Shown piece by piece: positions 62,801 to 64,000 of a stretch of 64,000 nt of DNA. The notes under the pieces are model-generated. The model did no database searches. It was not told where the DNA came from and saw only the letters and a list, made by a program, of their open reading frames with translations. The position numbers and the translations under genes were made by a program. Source of the DNA: an uncultured Amylibacter sp. GTDB lineage: Bacteria; Pseudomonadota; Alphaproteobacteria; Rhodobacterales; Rhodobacteraceae. Location: the NCBI GenBank assembly GCA_943846615.1, contig OX044354.1, forward strand, positions 2,125,001-2,189,000. The letters are read 5' to 3'. Within the stretch, counting starts at the first letter, position 1. Every line of letters begins with the position of its first letter.

Positions 62801-63388
62801 ACCAAATGCCGCTTCTGCTTCGCGACGACCTTCGAGGACTTTCTCTTCCAGCTCGTCTTCGTTCATGATTGGGCGCATACCGCGACCGCCGCCGCCCCAT
62901 GATGCCTTTAGCATAAATGGATAGCCGACTTCGGCGGCCATTTTGCGCACTTCGTTCATGTCGTCTGGCAATACTTCGGTGGCTGGAACGACAGGAACGT
63001 TGGCCTCCATTGCCACACGGCGCGCCGATGCTTTGTCGCCCAATTGGCGCATTGTTTCCGCCTTGGGGCCGATGAATTTGATGCCCGCTTCGGTACAGGC
63101 GTCAACGAAATCTGGGTTTTCGGATAATAGGCCATAGCCGGGGTGAATGGCGTCTGCGCCAGACATTTTTGCCACGCGGATGATTTCAGGGATGGACAGG
63201 TAGGCCGCAACGGGCCCCATGCCTTCTCCGATGCGATATGCTTCGTCTGCTTTAAAACGGTGCAGGCCCAGCTTGTCTTCCTCGGCATAAATCGCGACCG
63301 TCTTTTTGCCCATTTCGTTGGCTGCGCGCATAATGCGGATGGCGATTTCACCACGGTTGGCGATGAGGATTTTCTTAAAGCTGGTCAT
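59861..63388 (-). CDS. pyc: Pyruvate carboxylase with frameshifted C-terminus
   Basis: 1175 residues. Biotin enzyme carboxylating pyruvate to oxaloacetate. Biotin carboxylase domain (1-450; ATP-grasp KASWGGGGRGMRP, VEVNPRVQVEH), carboxyltransferase (about 530-800; TTMRDGHQSLLATR, HTHDTSG), PYC domain, and the biotin lipoyl domain with EAMKMET. The end is abnormal: after ...VDAKDL the protein reads SGRIRSLINLGK... for about 30 residues. One base too many at 59962 explains this: without it the frame ends LLVEFEA and stops at 59941, giving 1148 residues, the usual family length. The last beta-strand of the biotin domain is thus replaced. Confidence 0.95.
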   Translation of the reverse strand: MTSFKKILIANRGEIAIRIMRAANEMGKKTVAIYAEEDKLGLHRFKADEAYRIGEGMGPVAAYLSIPEIIRVAKMSGADAIHPGYGLLSENPDFVDACTEAGIKFIGPKAETMRQLGDKASARRVAMEANVPVVPATEVLPDDMNEVRKMAAEVGYPFMLKASWGGGGRGMRPIMNEDELEEKVLEGRREAEAAFGNGEGYLERLVQRARHVEVQILGDSHGDIYHLYERDCSVQRRNQKVVERAPAPYLSEEQRATLCELGRKICAHVGYECAGTVEFLMDMDTEEFFFIEVNPRVQVEHTVTEEVTGIDIVRAQIKIAEGKTLAKATGAASQADVKLNGHALQTRITTEDPQNNFIPDYGRISAYRSATGLGIRLDGGTAYSGAVITRYYDSLLVKITAKASSPENAIARMDRALREFRIRGVSTNIAFVINLLKHETFLDNTYTTTFIDNTPDLFNFKPRRDRATKILNYVADITVNGHPDVADRPMPDLLAKAPKAPQHRAPEPAYGTRNLLEDKGPQAVADWMAAQKQLLITDTTMRDGHQSLLATRMRSFDMIKVADAYAHNMPQLFSMECWGGATFDVAYRFLQECPWQRLRDLRKRMPNVMSQMLLRASNGVGYTNYPDNVVQEFVRQAAETGVDVFRVFDSLNWVENMRVAMDAVVENNKVCEGTICYTGDILNPERAKYDLNYYVKMGKDLKSAGAHVLGLKDMAGLLKPAAARVLVKALKEEVGLPIHFHTHDTSGIAGATILAASEAGVDAVDCAMDAFSGGTSQPCLGSIVEGLRHTDRDTGIDIEAVRAINDYWEAVRGQYAAFESGLSAPASEVYLHEMPGGQFTNLKAQARSLGLEDRWPEVARTYADVNQMFGDIVKVTPSSKVVGDMALMMVTQDLTRTAVEDPETDVAFPDSVVDMMRGNLGQPEGGFPGTIIKKVLKDEKPSTARPGEHLKPLDLDAERKALSKLLDGHDVDGEDLNGYLMYPKVFLDYMGRHRDYGPVRTLPTNTFFYGMNPRDEISVEIDPGKTLEIHLIAVGEADEEGQARVFFELNGQPRTIRVTDRSKAASTIKRPSAELGNAAHVGAPMPGVISSVVVTVGQSVKAGDLLCTIEAMKMETGISAEEDGIIKAIHAPAGSQVDAKDLSGRIRSLINLGKIISLFCPNICPCGSTSARQRS

Positions 63389-63569
63389 TTGGAGTCCCTG
63401 TAGGCTGAATCTGATAAGTCGTGAAGGAAGCGTTCATACTGTCCGTTGCCACGCGGTGGGCGGGTGATAGGTGATCGATGGAATCATCTTGTAGCCAGTA
63501 AAAGGATTTGGACAGGCCTAAATCAGTATAATCACCTAGAAAGTACGACATTATTGGCTCTTATGCCCT

Positions 63570-63581
63570 GTTAGCGCTAAC
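63570..63581. promoter_or_regulatory. LacI/GalR-type operator-like palindrome
   Basis: GTTAGCGCTAAC, a perfect 12-bp palindrome with the central CG of LacI-family operators, 182 bases upstream of the pyc start. Confidence 0.4.
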
Positions 63582-63603
63582 GGCGCAACTCGAAAATTTT
63601 ACC

Positions 63604-63625
63604 AAGTGTGATCTTCGTCACACTT
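63604..63625. promoter_or_regulatory. CRP-like binding site
   Basis: TGTGA-N6-TCACA, perfect match to the CRP/FNR-family cAMP receptor consensus, extended to 8-bp arms by AAG/CTT. It is centred about 41 bases before the expected transcription start of the plus-strand gene, a class II activator position. Confidence 0.6.
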
Positions 63626-63639
63626 TGGTTTCGCAAATG

Positions 63640-63648
63640 TGTTATACT
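63640..63648 (+). promoter_or_regulatory. Extended -10 promoter element
   Basis: TGTTATACT (TGn-TATACT). No good -35 hexamer is present, in keeping with an activator-dependent promoter. Confidence 0.5.
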
Positions 63649-63672
63649 GCACTTATTTGAACGGAGAGAGTT

Positions 63673-64000
63673 ATGGCAAAGCGATTTAATGTATCAAAAG
63701 CGGGCGATTTAATTGAACTTTCATACGAAGAGCGTTTGGGCCCACGTATTAAGAAAAGTTTGGATCGCAATGGCGTTCAAGCGTATTTTTTATTTGATGG
63801 TACGCTAGTCATTCCTGGATCAAACGAAGTATCCGATTACACCGATTTCAATCTGCGCCTACGTAAGGTGAAATACACGGACGGGCGAAAATATCACAAC
63901 GGATTTTTATCGCACGCAAAGCAGGTTTTGAAATGGTTGGACGAAAAATCCCTGAAACCCAGCCGTATTACGGGGCATTCACTGGGCGCCGCCAGCGCAC
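63673..64000 (+). CDS. Lipase-like alpha/beta hydrolase (partial, C-terminus cut)
   Basis: The first 109 residues are visible from the ATG at 63673, with GGAGAG upstream. FDGTLVIPGSNEVSDYTDFNLRL and HNGFLSHAKQVLKWLDE precede RITGHSLGAASA, the nucleophile elbow GHSLG of class 3 lipases (fungal type). No signal peptide at the N-terminus. The rest lies beyond the window. Confidence 0.8.
   Translation, partial: MAKRFNVSKAGDLIELSYEERLGPRIKKSLDRNGVQAYFLFDGTLVIPGSNEVSDYTDFNLRLRKVKYTDGRKYHNGFLSHAKQVLKWLDEKSLKPSRITGHSLGAASA

Larger units (their letters stand above)
63389..63672. other. Divergent control region between pyc and the lipase-like gene
   Basis: About 284 bases without a gene. It contains a LacI-type palindrome (63570-63581), a CRP-like site (63604-63625) and an extended -10 element (63640-63648) for the plus-strand gene. 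Confidence 0.65.

Overview
The window looks like chromosomal DNA of an alphaproteobacterium of the Rhodobacteraceae (Roseobacter group), of moderate GC by eye (not computed). Support comes from a tad/Flp pilus locus with an OmpA-like lipoprotein gene, a stand-alone homoserine dehydrogenase next to a small lipoprotein gene, a short prolyl-tRNA synthetase without an editing insert linked to lolC-lolD, a single-gene pyruvate carboxylase, a GapR-type (DUF2312) protein, and a Rieske oxygenase/dimethylglycine-dehydrogenase-like cluster. I see no rRNA, CRISPR, prophage, insertion sequence or plasmid genes. Most of the window is core housekeeping DNA.

Layout. 1-6.7 kb: tad pilus genes on the minus strand (flp, cpaB, cpaC, ompA-like lipoprotein, cpaE, cpaF, start of tadB); cpaE is split by a frameshift in an eight-base homopolymer. 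7.0-11.7 kb: lytic transglycosylase, acetoacetyl-CoA synthetase, diacylglycerol kinase, a membrane protein with a DCC-type thiol protein, and an IMPACT-family protein. 11.7-16.7 kb: a less orthodox stretch with CTAG-containing direct repeats, a consensus CtrA box between convergent genes, two coiled-coil proteins, a hairpin-rich intergenic region, rimO, and an ankyrin/Kelch protein. 16.8-24.0 kb: tRNA(CAT), lipoprotein, hom, a membrane cNMP-binding protein, recJ, tRNA-Glu, a SEL1-like protein and glyA. 24.2-34.3 kb: two plus-strand gene chains, nadK-perM-hda-ppk-ppx and proS-DUF2937-lolC-lolD, in which four junctions use the same 8-base stop/start overlap. 34.3-41.8 kb: a degenerate M48-like membrane protein, a MerR regulator, a manganese-exporter-like protein with a Fur/Mur-like palindrome, msrB, a MATE pump, the VOC-DUF952-pyrD-arsC-like operon and a YedK/HMCES protein. 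41.8-47.4 kb: a LysR regulator and a tightly overlapped four-gene catabolic cluster (Rieske oxygenase, small protein, FAD/GcvT demethylase, NAD(P)-binding reductase), the most interesting metabolic unit here. 47.5-59.8 kb: an SCP2 protein, an unfamiliar two-gene unit, cytochrome c' opposite a LysR regulator, thrS, a phosphoesterase, two alpha/beta hydrolases, gapR, gluconokinase, a sulfotransferase-like protein, an iron-type ABC permease, a LysE exporter and a lipoprotein. 59.9-64 kb: pyruvate carboxylase with a frameshifted C-terminus, then the start of a lipase-like gene with a CRP-like site at a class II position.

Points most worth checking are the two frameshifts (cpaE and pyc), the Rieske-centred cluster as a candidate pathway for an N-methylated compound, the paired genes at 48.0-48.9 kb (one with an internal duplication, one with eight cysteines), and the CTAG-repeat/CtrA-box segment at 11.7 kb. 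All functional calls come from motifs, lengths and gene order read directly; no database search was possible.
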